64,000 nt of DNA. It comes from Nannocystis punicea (GTDB lineage: Bacteria > Myxococcota_A > Polyangia > Nannocystales > Nannocystaceae). The notes below the pieces were generated by a model. That model was not told the origin of the DNA and did no database searches. It worked only from the letters and a program-made list of their open reading frames with translations. The stretch spans positions 9,584,001 through 9,648,000 of the forward strand of contig NZ_CP114040.1 in assembly GCF_026965555.1 (NCBI RefSeq), in the 5' to 3' direction. Of the stretch, positions 7,207 to 14,958 are shown piece by piece. Within the stretch, counting starts at the first letter, position 1; each line of letters opens with the position of its first letter. The position numbers were made by a program, and so were the translations under genes.

Positions 7207-8394
7207 ATGAGCTCGACGTTCAATCTCCTCTCCCCCGATTACCAGGCCGATCCCTTCCCCTTCTACGCCCGAATGCGCGAGGAGGGGATCTCGCGGATCG
7301 AGCCGGGAGGCCGCTACGCGGTGAGCCGATACGCCGACGTCCTCGCCGTCCTCCGGAACACCGAAGTGTTCTCGTCCGGCGGGTTCGCTAGCGCGTGGGA
7401 GCCCGACTGGCTCAGGCCCAACCCCTGCGCCTACTCCCTGCATTCCATGGATCCGCCGGAGCACACCAAGATGCGCAATCTGGTGAGCGCCGCGTTCCTG
7501 CCGCGTACGATCGAGCGCACCGCCCCCCTCGTGCAGGGCGTGGCGGAGGCCGCGGCGCGGCGGTTTCTGGAGCGCGGCGAGGCGGAGATCGTGAACGACA
7601 TCGGTCTGCCCGTGACCGCCGGGACGATCGGGCACTACCTCCGCCTCGATCCCGCGCTGCACCCGAAGCTCCGGGGGTGGTCGGAGGCGATGATGAGCAT
7701 CCGGCCCGTGCCCCGGAGCCACGAGCACGCGAGCCACGTGCGCGCCGCCGTCGACGAGATGGCCGCGTACCTGAGGACCCTGATCGAGGCCCGGCGGCGC
7801 GCCCCGCAGGACGACATGGTGAGCCTGCTCGTGCAGGCCGAGGTCGACGGACAGCGGCTGACCGACGCGGAGATCGTCCCCTTCCTGGCCGTGCTGATCG
7901 TCGGCGCGATGGACACCACGACGGGACTCATGACAAACGCGATGCTCCACCTGACCGAGCGGGCCGACCTCCTCGACCGGCTGCGCGCAGATCCGTCGCT
8001 CGTGCCGCGCTTCCTGGACGAGGTGCTCCGCTTCTCGCCGCCGGCGCACTCGATGGCGCGCTCCGTCAAGCGCGACACGGAGATCGCCGGGCAGAAGGTG
8101 CCCGCGGGCGCCGTCGTGATGGCGATGCTCGCGGCCGCGAACCGCGACGAGCGCCAGTTCTCGAACCCCGACGTGTTCGACATCGATCGGAGCGACCGCG
8201 GATCCGTGGCCTTCGGGCACGGCATCCACAGCTGCATCGGCATGGCGCTGGCGAAGATGGAGGTACGAATCACCCTCGGCGAGCTCCTGCCGCGCTTCCG
8301 GCACTTCGATCGCGTGGGACCGCCCGCCCCGTGGAACCACACCTACCTCGTGCGCACGATGACCAGCCTGCGCCTCCGCGGGGCGCCGGCGTGA
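7207..8394 (+). CDS. Cytochrome P450, terpene cassette copy 2
   Basis: A 395-residue P450 colinear with the one at 3575-4762: same length, same positions for the I-helix motif (VGAMDTT, D236-T237-T238), ExxR (E272-R275) and haem Cys (C343 in AFGHGIHSCIG). It differs in the acid of the I-helix pair (Asp instead of Glu) and in substrate-contact regions such as 275-285 and 370-380, so it may oxidise a different carbon or a later intermediate. It starts 34 bp after the HAD stop, in the same direction, and is probably co-transcribed with it. With the cyclase, the phosphatase and the first P450 it completes a minimal set for an oxidised sesquiterpene alcohol. No transport, regulatory or redox-partner gene is included. 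Confidence 0.93.
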   Translation: MSSTFNLLSPDYQADPFPFYARMREEGISRIEPGGRYAVSRYADVLAVLRNTEVFSSGGFASAWEPDWLRPNPCAYSLHSMDPPEHTKMRNLVSAAFLPRTIERTAPLVQGVAEAAARRFLERGEAEIVNDIGLPVTAGTIGHYLRLDPALHPKLRGWSEAMMSIRPVPRSHEHASHVRAAVDEMAAYLRTLIEARRRAPQDDMVSLLVQAEVDGQRLTDAEIVPFLAVLIVGAMDTTTGLMTNAMLHLTERADLLDRLRADPSLVPRFLDEVLRFSPPAHSMARSVKRDTEIAGQKVPAGAVVMAMLAAANRDERQFSNPDVFDIDRSDRGSVAFGHGIHSCIGMALAKMEVRITLGELLPRFRHFDRVGPPAPWNHTYLVRTMTSLRLRGAPA

Positions 8395-8440
8395 CCCCCC
8401 ACTCTTTCTCCGGTATGAATCCCCGACGAACGAGCGGGCT

Positions 8441-8491
8441 GCATGCTACACCTGCACGGCGACGTCGACACTGTATTGTTTCCAGCAGTGA
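8441..8491 (+). pseudogene. 3' relic of a YCFQQ-ending lipoprotein
   Basis: Reading from 8441, the plus strand gives ACYTCTATSTLYCFQQ and a TGA at 8489-8491. The last residues YCFQQ-stop, and the Cys-rich context, match the extreme C-terminus of the intact gene ending at 10055 (FKAPIYCFQQ-stop), and TTCCAGCAGTGA is identical in both. No ribosome site or start fits a gene this short. It is read as the last ~17 codons of a decayed paralogue whose 5' part has been replaced by the terpene cassette ending at 8394. Confidence 0.55.
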
Positions 8492-8636
8492 CGACGTGTT
8501 CCATAAATAGCTAAAGTCTCCGAGAGATCCATCAGCACCCGGACCGACGGGATCCTCTCCGCGACCTCGCCCCGTGCGCGCGCCTGGGGACAGCCCGATT
8601 GTAAATCGCGGAGGACTCTGGGATCATTGCGCCGCA

Positions 8637-10055
8637 ATGAAGATAGCGACGGCAGTGTCCTTCGTGGGTCGGTGGCTGGTGCTCGTGGCGGCGGGCCTCG
8701 TGGTCGCGTGTGTCGACGGCGGCGGGGCGACGAGCGCGACCACGACCGCGCCCAGCAGCACCGGCGCGCCCGCATCGTCCAGCGGGACGGGCGGGGAGCC
8801 GACCACCCAGCCCCCCTCGACGTCGACCGACACCGACACGACCGGCGAGCCCACAACCGCCGCGCCGACGACCGGTACGCCGGCGCACTGCGGCGACGGC
8901 GAGCTCGCCGACGACGAGGAGTGCGACGACGGCAACGCCGACGAAACCGACGAATGCACCGGCGCCTGCACAATCGCCGTATGCGGCGACGGGATCGTGC
9001 GGGCCGGCGCCGAGGAGTGCGACGACGGCAACATGATCGCTACCGACGCGTGCACGACATCGTGCAAGCTGGCGGTCTGCGGCGACGAGATCGTGCAAGA
9101 GGGCGTCGAAACGTGCGACGACGGCAACCCGGTCGACGCCGACGCGTGCACCAACGCGTGCAGCGCCGCCGCCTGCGGCGACGGGCTCGTCGGACCGGGC
9201 GAGATGTGCGACGACGGCAACACGGTCGACGACGACGGTTGCACCAACCAGTGCGCGCCGGCCTCGTGCGGCGACGGGGTCGCGCAGGCGGGGGTCGAGG
9301 AGTGCGACGACGGCAACGCCGACGACACGGACGCCTGCCTCGCCACATGCAAGGCGGCCGCGTGCGGCGACACGAAGGTCCAGGCCGGGGTCGAGGAGTG
9401 CGACGACGGCAACCTGGTCGACGACGACCAGTGCAGCAACGCCTGCGAGGCCGCCAAGTGCGGCGACGGCATCGTCCAGGCGCCCGAGCTGTGCGACGAC
9501 GGCAACATGATCGACGACGACCAATGCGACAACGCATGCACTCCGCCGGACACGCAGAAACTCGTCTTCGTGACCAGCACCGTGTACACGGGCAACCTCG
9601 GCGGCCTCGCCGGCGCCGACGCGAAGTGCCAGGAGCGAGCGACCGCCGCCGGGCTCCCGGGCACGTACATGGCCTGGCTCAGCGACAACACCGGCACCCC
9701 GGCGACGCGGATGACCAAGGCCAACGTGCCCTACGTGCAGGTCAACGGCGTCAAGATCGCCGACAACTGGGCCGACTTGACCGACGGCGTCTTGGGATAC
9801 CCGATCTTGTACACCGAGCTCGGCGGTATGTCGCCGATCGCCATGTTCTGCAACCGCGGCCAGCGGCCGGTGTGGACCAATACGACGATCGCTGGGCTGC
9901 AGATCAACCCGGAACGCTCGTGCGAAAACTGGACGGGCGGCGGCGGCGAGGCGTTCTTCGGCTCGGCCGCCCACTTCGATCAGCGCTGGACGATGTGGTG
10001 CTCGGGTCAGGGCGTGTGCGGGTTCAAGGCGCCGATCTACTGCTTCCAGCAGTGA
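8637..10055 (+). CDS. Lipoprotein with seven Cys-rich CGDG repeats and a C-terminal lectin-like (DUF1554-type) domain
   Basis: A 472-residue predicted outer-membrane lipoprotein. The start gives a signal peptide ending in lipobox VVAC (Cys ~22); a longer in-frame start has no signal. A Thr/Ser linker follows to about residue 82. Next come seven tandem ~30-residue units of the pattern CGDG..V..G.E.CDDGN...D.C...C (DUF4215-type, abundant in myxobacteria), each with four to five cysteines. The last ~170 residues (from KLVFVTSTVY) carry AWLSDNTGTP, SCENWTGGGG and a terminal YCFQQ, the pattern of the DUF1554/collagen-NC10-like fold. Likely an extracellular binding or adhesion protein. It lies just downstream of a 3' relic of a related gene. 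Confidence 0.85.
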   Translation: MKIATAVSFVGRWLVLVAAGLVVACVDGGGATSATTTAPSSTGAPASSSGTGGEPTTQPPSTSTDTDTTGEPTTAAPTTGTPAHCGDGELADDEECDDGNADETDECTGACTIAVCGDGIVRAGAEECDDGNMIATDACTTSCKLAVCGDEIVQEGVETCDDGNPVDADACTNACSAAACGDGLVGPGEMCDDGNTVDDDGCTNQCAPASCGDGVAQAGVEECDDGNADDTDACLATCKAAACGDTKVQAGVEECDDGNLVDDDQCSNACEAAKCGDGIVQAPELCDDGNMIDDDQCDNACTPPDTQKLVFVTSTVYTGNLGGLAGADAKCQERATAAGLPGTYMAWLSDNTGTPATRMTKANVPYVQVNGVKIADNWADLTDGVLGYPILYTELGGMSPIAMFCNRGQRPVWTNTTIAGLQINPERSCENWTGGGGEAFFGSAAHFDQRWTMWCSGQGVCGFKAPIYCFQQ

Positions 10056-10274
10056 GAGAGGGTGCTCGCTGCGCAGCCCGGGGATACTCGGCGCCGCGGA
10101 CTCATCAACCTCGTGAACCACGGCTGCCCGCGCGCGCCGTCGAGGTCCTTGTCGCTCGTGACCTGGTCGCTCCCGAGGTCCACGACGCCGGCGACCGCGG
10201 GGTCTCCGAATCGCGCGGCTCGAAGCGCTGGAACGATGAGGACTTCGATCGGCGCATGCGGCCTCTCGGACCCG

Positions 10275-12359
10275 TCAATCGATGAGCTCGGGGTTGACCG
10301 CGGAGCCCCAATTGTTGGTCTCGTCGGTCTCGGCCACCTGGTTGCCCGGGTCGATGATGACGCCGCTGTAGTACCACCCTGGCGCGAGCTGCGGGACCGT
10401 GCACTGGAACTCGAACTCGGTGATCGTCTTCGCCGGCACCGGCCCGACGCTGACCGTGCACGCCTTGGCGTCGGCCAGAGTGATCGAATCGTCGAGCGAA
10501 TAGTGAATGTTGGCGTCGAACTTGGCCGGCGACGCGTCGGTGCCGTTGTTGCGGATCTGCAGGTGGTACGTCAGCGTGTCGCCCGGGCTCGGGGGGAGAG
10601 CGCCGTCGTCCCAGTGGAGCTCGTACTCGAGGTCGACGTCGGGCGCCTCGACCTGGAGCTGAGCAGGCGCGGCTCCGGCGTTGTTGGTCTCGTCGGTCTC
10701 GGTGATGAGGGCCCCCGGGTCGGCGACCGCGCCCAGCCAGTACGCGCCGCTGACGACCGCCGGGATCGTGCACTGCGACGAGACGATCACCTGCTCCCCG
10801 CCCGGCAGCTCGGCGTCTGCGGCCTTGGAGCACACGAACTTGTCCGCGATCGTGACGTTCGCGTCGGTCGACAGGTAGAACGAGACGCCGAACGCCGGCG
10901 ACGGATCGGCCCCGGCGTTGCTCACCGTGGCCGAGAGCGTGACGAGCTGGCCAGTGTCGACGGTCACGTCGTCGCTCGCGACTGCGCCCATCACGAGGTC
11001 GAGGTCGGGCGCCGCGATCGTGACCACCATCGGGTCGGAGGCGACGTTGTTTCCCTCCTCGATCTCGTCGAACACGTTCGACGGGTCGACGATCGCGCCG
11101 AAGTAATAGTCGCCGACCAGCGACGGCACCGCGCAGTCGAGCTGCAGCGCCTCCTCGGAGTTGCCGGCGAGGCCGTCGACGTCGTTGTGGGCGCAGATCA
11201 GCGTGTCGGCGGGCGTGATCACGGAGTCGGTCGAATAGTACAGACCGACGCTGTACGCCTGCACGTCGGCGGCGGCGAGGTTCTTGACCTGGAGGTCGAA
11301 GCTGGTCTCGGCCCCCTGGAGCACCTGGTGCGCCGCCGCGAGCGCGCTCCCGAGGCTCAGGTCGACGGTTCCGGGCTCCGGGTTGCCGATGATGACGAGC
11401 TTGTCGGGGTCGAACAGGTCGTTGTTGGTCTCGTCCGACTCCGTGATCTTCTCGGCGACGTCGACCGCCATGCGGACGTGGTACTCGCCGTCGAAGACAT
11501 CCGCGGGGATCTGGATGTTGACGCTGTACGGCTTGGCCTCGCCCGGACCGATGTCGAGCAGATAGGTATTGTCCCAGACGAAGACGTCGTCGTCGTCGCC
11601 GAACAGCTCGTTCTTCGAGAGGAGAACGCGCAGCACGACGTCGTACGCGACCCCCTCCGTGCCGCTGTTGACGATCTCGAACTTCATGACCGTCGGCGCT
11701 CCGGGCTGGAGCGTGTGGTCGGCGAGGTAGAAGTACCCGAGCAGGAGGTCCACGAACTTCTCCGGGGCCGGGTACACGCAGATACCGATCTGCGGTACGC
11801 ACTGGGCCCCGGGCGGGCACGCCTCGCCGCCCGAACAGTCGAGCACGCACGCCTTCTCGCCGCCCTCGAGCAGCGGCAAGCAACGCGAGGGGGCTCTGGA
11901 GTCGCCCGGGCCGGCGTAGCAGTCGCAGTCGTCGACGCAGGCGAGCGAGCAAATCCCGAGGCTCGGGTCGTTCAGGTCGTCGACGAGGCAGCCCAGAGAA
12001 TCGTCGTCGCACATCTCCCCGTTGAGACAGTCCTTGTAGCTGCCCTCGGGCCGATCGCGGCACTCCTCGGGCTCGCCGGTCGACGGATCCGGCGGCGGCT
12101 CTCCGCTCGAGCTGTCGGAGTCGTCCACGCCCGTCGAGGTCGAGCTCGACGTCGCCGTCGTCGTCGGGTCGACGTCGCCGCTCGTCCCGGTCGTCGTCGT
12201 CGTCGTCGTCGGAGAGGTCGAGGTCGACGTCGTGGTGGTCGTCGTCGTGTCGTCGTCGCCGGCGGTAAGGGTGTCCAGAATCGGCTGCGAGCCGTCGTCC
12301 GGACAGGCGGTGAGACAAAAACTGGCGACGATACAAATAGGAGTGATTGGAGATTTCAC
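10275..12359 (-). CDS. Lipoprotein with Cys-rich region and four CARDB domains
   Basis: A 694-residue predicted lipoprotein (signal MKSPITPICIVASFCLTAC, lipobox LTAC, Cys19). A ~75-residue Thr/Ser/Asp linker is followed by a Cys-rich module (about residues 98-195, with CDDDSLGC, CVDDCDCYAG and CPPGAQC). The rest consists of four repeated ~110-residue units whose strands end in the typical CARDB phrase E(S/T)DETNN (SDETNNDLFD, EEGNNVASD, ETDETNNAG, ETDETNNWG). CARDB is an immunoglobulin-like fold for adhesion or substrate binding on the cell surface. Convergent with the preceding gene. The highly repetitive GTCGTCGTC stretch (12170-12260) encodes the poly-Thr linker. Confidence 0.85.
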   Translation of the reverse strand: MKSPITPICIVASFCLTACPDDGSQPILDTLTAGDDDTTTTTTTSTSTSPTTTTTTTGTSGDVDPTTTATSSSTSTGVDDSDSSSGEPPPDPSTGEPEECRDRPEGSYKDCLNGEMCDDDSLGCLVDDLNDPSLGICSLACVDDCDCYAGPGDSRAPSRCLPLLEGGEKACVLDCSGGEACPPGAQCVPQIGICVYPAPEKFVDLLLGYFYLADHTLQPGAPTVMKFEIVNSGTEGVAYDVVLRVLLSKNELFGDDDDVFVWDNTYLLDIGPGEAKPYSVNIQIPADVFDGEYHVRMAVDVAEKITESDETNNDLFDPDKLVIIGNPEPGTVDLSLGSALAAAHQVLQGAETSFDLQVKNLAAADVQAYSVGLYYSTDSVITPADTLICAHNDVDGLAGNSEEALQLDCAVPSLVGDYYFGAIVDPSNVFDEIEEGNNVASDPMVVTIAAPDLDLVMGAVASDDVTVDTGQLVTLSATVSNAGADPSPAFGVSFYLSTDANVTIADKFVCSKAADAELPGGEQVIVSSQCTIPAVVSGAYWLGAVADPGALITETDETNNAGAAPAQLQVEAPDVDLEYELHWDDGALPPSPGDTLTYHLQIRNNGTDASPAKFDANIHYSLDDSITLADAKACTVSVGPVPAKTITEFEFQCTVPQLAPGWYYSGVIIDPGNQVAETDETNNWGSAVNPELID

Positions 12360-12670
12360 GGCGCGTGAGGGTGCCGGATCGGCCCCCGACCGTCAACGCA
12401 GCGCAGTTCTGTAGATCGTTCCGACGACGCCGGGCAGGAGCCTCGTCGATGTCGAGAGAACGATCGTCCTCCTCGCAAGGTGGAGGGATGGCGACGAGCG
12501 CGTCGGCGGAAGTATCAGCGTGGCCCGCTGCCGGACCCGGCCCCGAGGCCGGCCGAGTTCATGCTCGCGGCACGCCATGCGCAGCAGCGCCTCCTCGACC
12601 GCCAGGCTCGGGTGCAAGAGCCACCCGGGTCGCTCGACCTCCGCCCTGCCGCGTGGTCTCCTCGGCCTGC
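12360..12670. other. Divergent intergenic region, possible N-terminal extension
   Basis: The region separates two divergent genes. The frame of the downstream gene is open throughout but encodes an Arg/Ser/Pro-rich stretch unlike the rest of that protein. A second frame around 12560-12650 carries the more protein-like MLAARHAQQRLLDRQARVQE, which might be an old N-terminal part put out of frame. No clear promoter was identified. Confidence 0.3.
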
Positions 12671-14569
12671 ATGCACCGCTGGCGCGATTTCTTCTGCCCC
12701 GATGAGGCCCGCGCGCCCGAGCTCGTGCGCCGCCTCGGCGCTCGCCTGCTCGGCGACGACGGCGAACCGCCCGCCAGCACCGGCGAGGTCGCCGAACTGA
12801 CCTCACCCCGCGATCCTTCTCGCCCCGGCCACATCATCAGCCCCGCGCCGCTCGTGCACCCGCGCCTGCGGGCCCACATTGCCACGCGCCTCGGCATCAC
12901 CCGCGAGCAGGTCGCCGCCGTCGCGCGCTACGACACCTGCATCCTCGGCGGCGAGGTCGTCGAGGCCGGGCGCCTGCGCGAGGTCGACTTCGACGACATC
13001 GCCGACAACGGCGGCGGCGCGGCCCTGCGCCGCCTGCTGCGCGAGCGCACCGGCGTCGACGACCTCCTCCTCGATCACGTCCCGGTGCTCCCCGCCGACG
13101 AGCGTCCGCCCGCGCTGTCCGACGCCGGCGAGCTTGTTCCTGGCGCCGTCGACCGCGCCTACGAGCGATTCATCGCTGCCGCCGCCGTCCACCGCCGCTA
13201 CCTCGAATTGAACGCCCCCTGCGTGATGCGCATGGCGCAGTGGGAGCGCGTCCAGGACGCCTTCGATTCGCTGTGCGCCGCGATCGCCGGCGAGCCCGAT
13301 CCGCGCGCGCGGCCGTTCGCGCTCGACGACGACTGGCTCGACCGCCGCGCCGCCGACCTCGCCCATTCACGCAGCGAGCCCGATCGCGTCGACCTCTATC
13401 GCTCGCACCTGCAGGCATCCCTGCAGCCGGCACCACCGCGGCCGCCGCTGCCGCTCCACGGGCATCACGTCGATCCGCTGACCCCGCTCGCCTGCCGCTT
13501 CGTCGGCGACGACGGCCTGCTCCTCGTCTTGCCGCACGCAGTCCTCCTCGTCGACGCCGCCACCGGCGACCTGCGATTCGCAGTCCCCGCCGTCACCAGC
13601 GACGTCCTCGCAATCACCGGCGACCACGCAGTCTTCGTCGCGCGCGGCGACCTGCTCGCCCAGGTCCACCTCCTCGACCTCCGCCGCGGCGTCTACCTCG
13701 ACGCGTGGGGCTCCGTCACTCCGCCGCTCTTCCCGATGGGTCCGTACAAGCTCGACGAATGGTGCCTGTACGACTACGGCCGCCGGCTCGCGCGCCCGCT
13801 GCCGGACCCCGGCAACACCAAGCAAGGCGCCGTCCTCGGCCCCTGCCTGCGACACGCGTGGATCGACGGCACCCGGCAGATCTTCCGCCTCACGGACTTC
13901 CTCCCGCAGCTCGATCTCGCCGACCTGCCGCCCGTCGACCCGCCGCCCGTACACGCCCTGTGGCGCCGCGGCGAGCAGCCCCCCGACATCGATCCACACG
14001 ACCCCTCCGTCTTCCCGTTCGTCGACGCAATGGTGGCAGTCGACGAGCCCGTCGAGGACGACGCCCACGAATACGAAGACGAGGAGGACGACGCCATCGA
14101 CCCGCGCGTCGCCTTCACCCTCGCCCCCGACGGCTTCCGCGTGTTCTGGGGCGGCGCCCTGTACGTGCGGCGCGCCCCGGTGCTTCGCCTCGGGCGCCCG
14201 TTCGCCAGCGTCGCCCTCGACCGCGCCGGCGAGCGCCTCCTCGTCGCCTATCCCGGCGAGCTCGCCCTCCACCCGCTCGCGCCCGACGGCACCCCCGGCC
14301 CCGAGCGGCGCCTCTCGCTCGCCCGCCACGCCGATGTCGTCACCCTCGCGGCCCTGCGCGGCCGCGTCCCCGGCCTCGACCGCGCCGTCGAGATGCAGCT
14401 CCTGAGCCGCTTCGGCACCGTCGACGCCATCTGCCGCGCGACCCTCGAGGACCTCGCCCGCGAGGACGGCTTCCCGCCGATGCTCGAGGAGCTGTACCGA
14501 CCGCTGCCGCCGGGGCTGGTGCGATCGATCCAGTCGGCCCTGCGCGAATCATCGCAGCGGCGCGAATGA
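12671..14569 (+). CDS. Uncharacterised 632-residue cytoplasmic protein
   Basis: No signal peptide or membrane segment. I do not recognise the family. From the chosen ATG it begins MHRWRDFFCPDEARAPELV. An acidic, Asp-rich run (residues ~455-480, EDDAHEYEDEEDDAID) sits before a region of short beta-strand-like segments (ALYVRRAPVLRL, RLLVAYPGELALHPL), and residues 265-350 look like propeller blades (HAVLLVDAATGDLRFAVP). The C-terminal ~60 residues (MQLLSRFGTVDAICRATLED) resemble a helix-hairpin-helix-like tail. The start is uncertain; ~100 extra codons are open upstream. A 7-bp inverted repeat spans the stop codon. Confidence 0.65.
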   Translation: MHRWRDFFCPDEARAPELVRRLGARLLGDDGEPPASTGEVAELTSPRDPSRPGHIISPAPLVHPRLRAHIATRLGITREQVAAVARYDTCILGGEVVEAGRLREVDFDDIADNGGGAALRRLLRERTGVDDLLLDHVPVLPADERPPALSDAGELVPGAVDRAYERFIAAAAVHRRYLELNAPCVMRMAQWERVQDAFDSLCAAIAGEPDPRARPFALDDDWLDRRAADLAHSRSEPDRVDLYRSHLQASLQPAPPRPPLPLHGHHVDPLTPLACRFVGDDGLLLVLPHAVLLVDAATGDLRFAVPAVTSDVLAITGDHAVFVARGDLLAQVHLLDLRRGVYLDAWGSVTPPLFPMGPYKLDEWCLYDYGRRLARPLPDPGNTKQGAVLGPCLRHAWIDGTRQIFRLTDFLPQLDLADLPPVDPPPVHALWRRGEQPPDIDPHDPSVFPFVDAMVAVDEPVEDDAHEYEDEEDDAIDPRVAFTLAPDGFRVFWGGALYVRRAPVLRLGRPFASVALDRAGERLLVAYPGELALHPLAPDGTPGPERRLSLARHADVVTLAALRGRVPGLDRAVEMQLLSRFGTVDAICRATLEDLAREDGFPPMLEELYRPLPPGLVRSIQSALRESSQRRE

Positions 14570-14643
14570 TTCGTCGAGGATCGGGCCGCGTCGCTCCCTC
14601 GCGCCCGCCTCGCATGAATCATCGCAGCCGCGCGGGTGACTCG
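14546..14643. repeat. Two copies of a 28-bp direct repeat, the first forming an inverted repeat over a stop codon
   Basis: GAATCATCGCAGCGGCGCGA at 14546 recurs as GAATCATCGCAGCCGCGCGG at 14616, spacing 70 bp, and the similarity extends to NTGANTCG on the right. The first copy also folds: GAATCAT (14546-14552) pairs with ATGATTC (14566-14572) around a 13-base loop, with the TGA of the upstream gene inside the right arm. It may act at the 3' end of that gene. The 70-bp spacing recalls the repeat block at 131-393, though the sequences differ. Confidence 0.55.
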
Positions 14644-14958
14644 CCGGGGAAAATCCCCCTCGGACGAAGGCGTACCCGCGGGCGGGAAACCACGCCGGCG
14701 CACCGGCGCGCTCCGGCCTCTCCCGCCGAGCGATATCCCTGCGCGGGATACCATGGCCACCGCCGACGAGGTCGCCCGCGCGTCCGGCCACGCGGCCTGT
14801 CCGCTCGCGCACGACCGCTCACGCGCGAGCGACGGGCAAACAGCCCGTCTCCGCGTCCGCTTGCTCCGCCACGCCGCCGCGGGGTAGGCATGGATCGCTG
14901 GCGTCGCCCCGCGCGAAATTGCCGGGCGCCGCGCGGTCACTACCCTTGCAGGTGCCTC
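14570..14958. other. Gene-free spacer of about 390 bp
   Basis: Apart from the second copy of the 28-bp repeat, it holds a short hairpin (GATATCCC/GGGATACC near 14730-14750) and an 83-codon reading frame (14636-14887) with no ribosome site and an Arg-rich composition, which is not called. The last 60 bp should contain the promoter of the following lipoprotein gene, but no convincing -35/-10 pair was found. Confidence 0.4.

Noticed and set aside
12170..12260. GTC trinucleotide run as a microsatellite locus
   Set aside because: It is the coding sequence of a poly-Thr/Ser linker in a lipoprotein, a normal feature of this genome; length variation is possible but not shown.
14636..14887. An 83-codon gene in the spacer before the hydrolase
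   Set aside because: No ribosome site, Arg/Ala-rich translation and overlap with repeated DNA.
13240..14958. Long in-frame extension upstream of the lipoprotein hydrolase start at 14959
   Set aside because: It overlaps the 632-aa gene in another frame, is Arg/Pro-rich, and would bury a good lipoprotein signal peptide.
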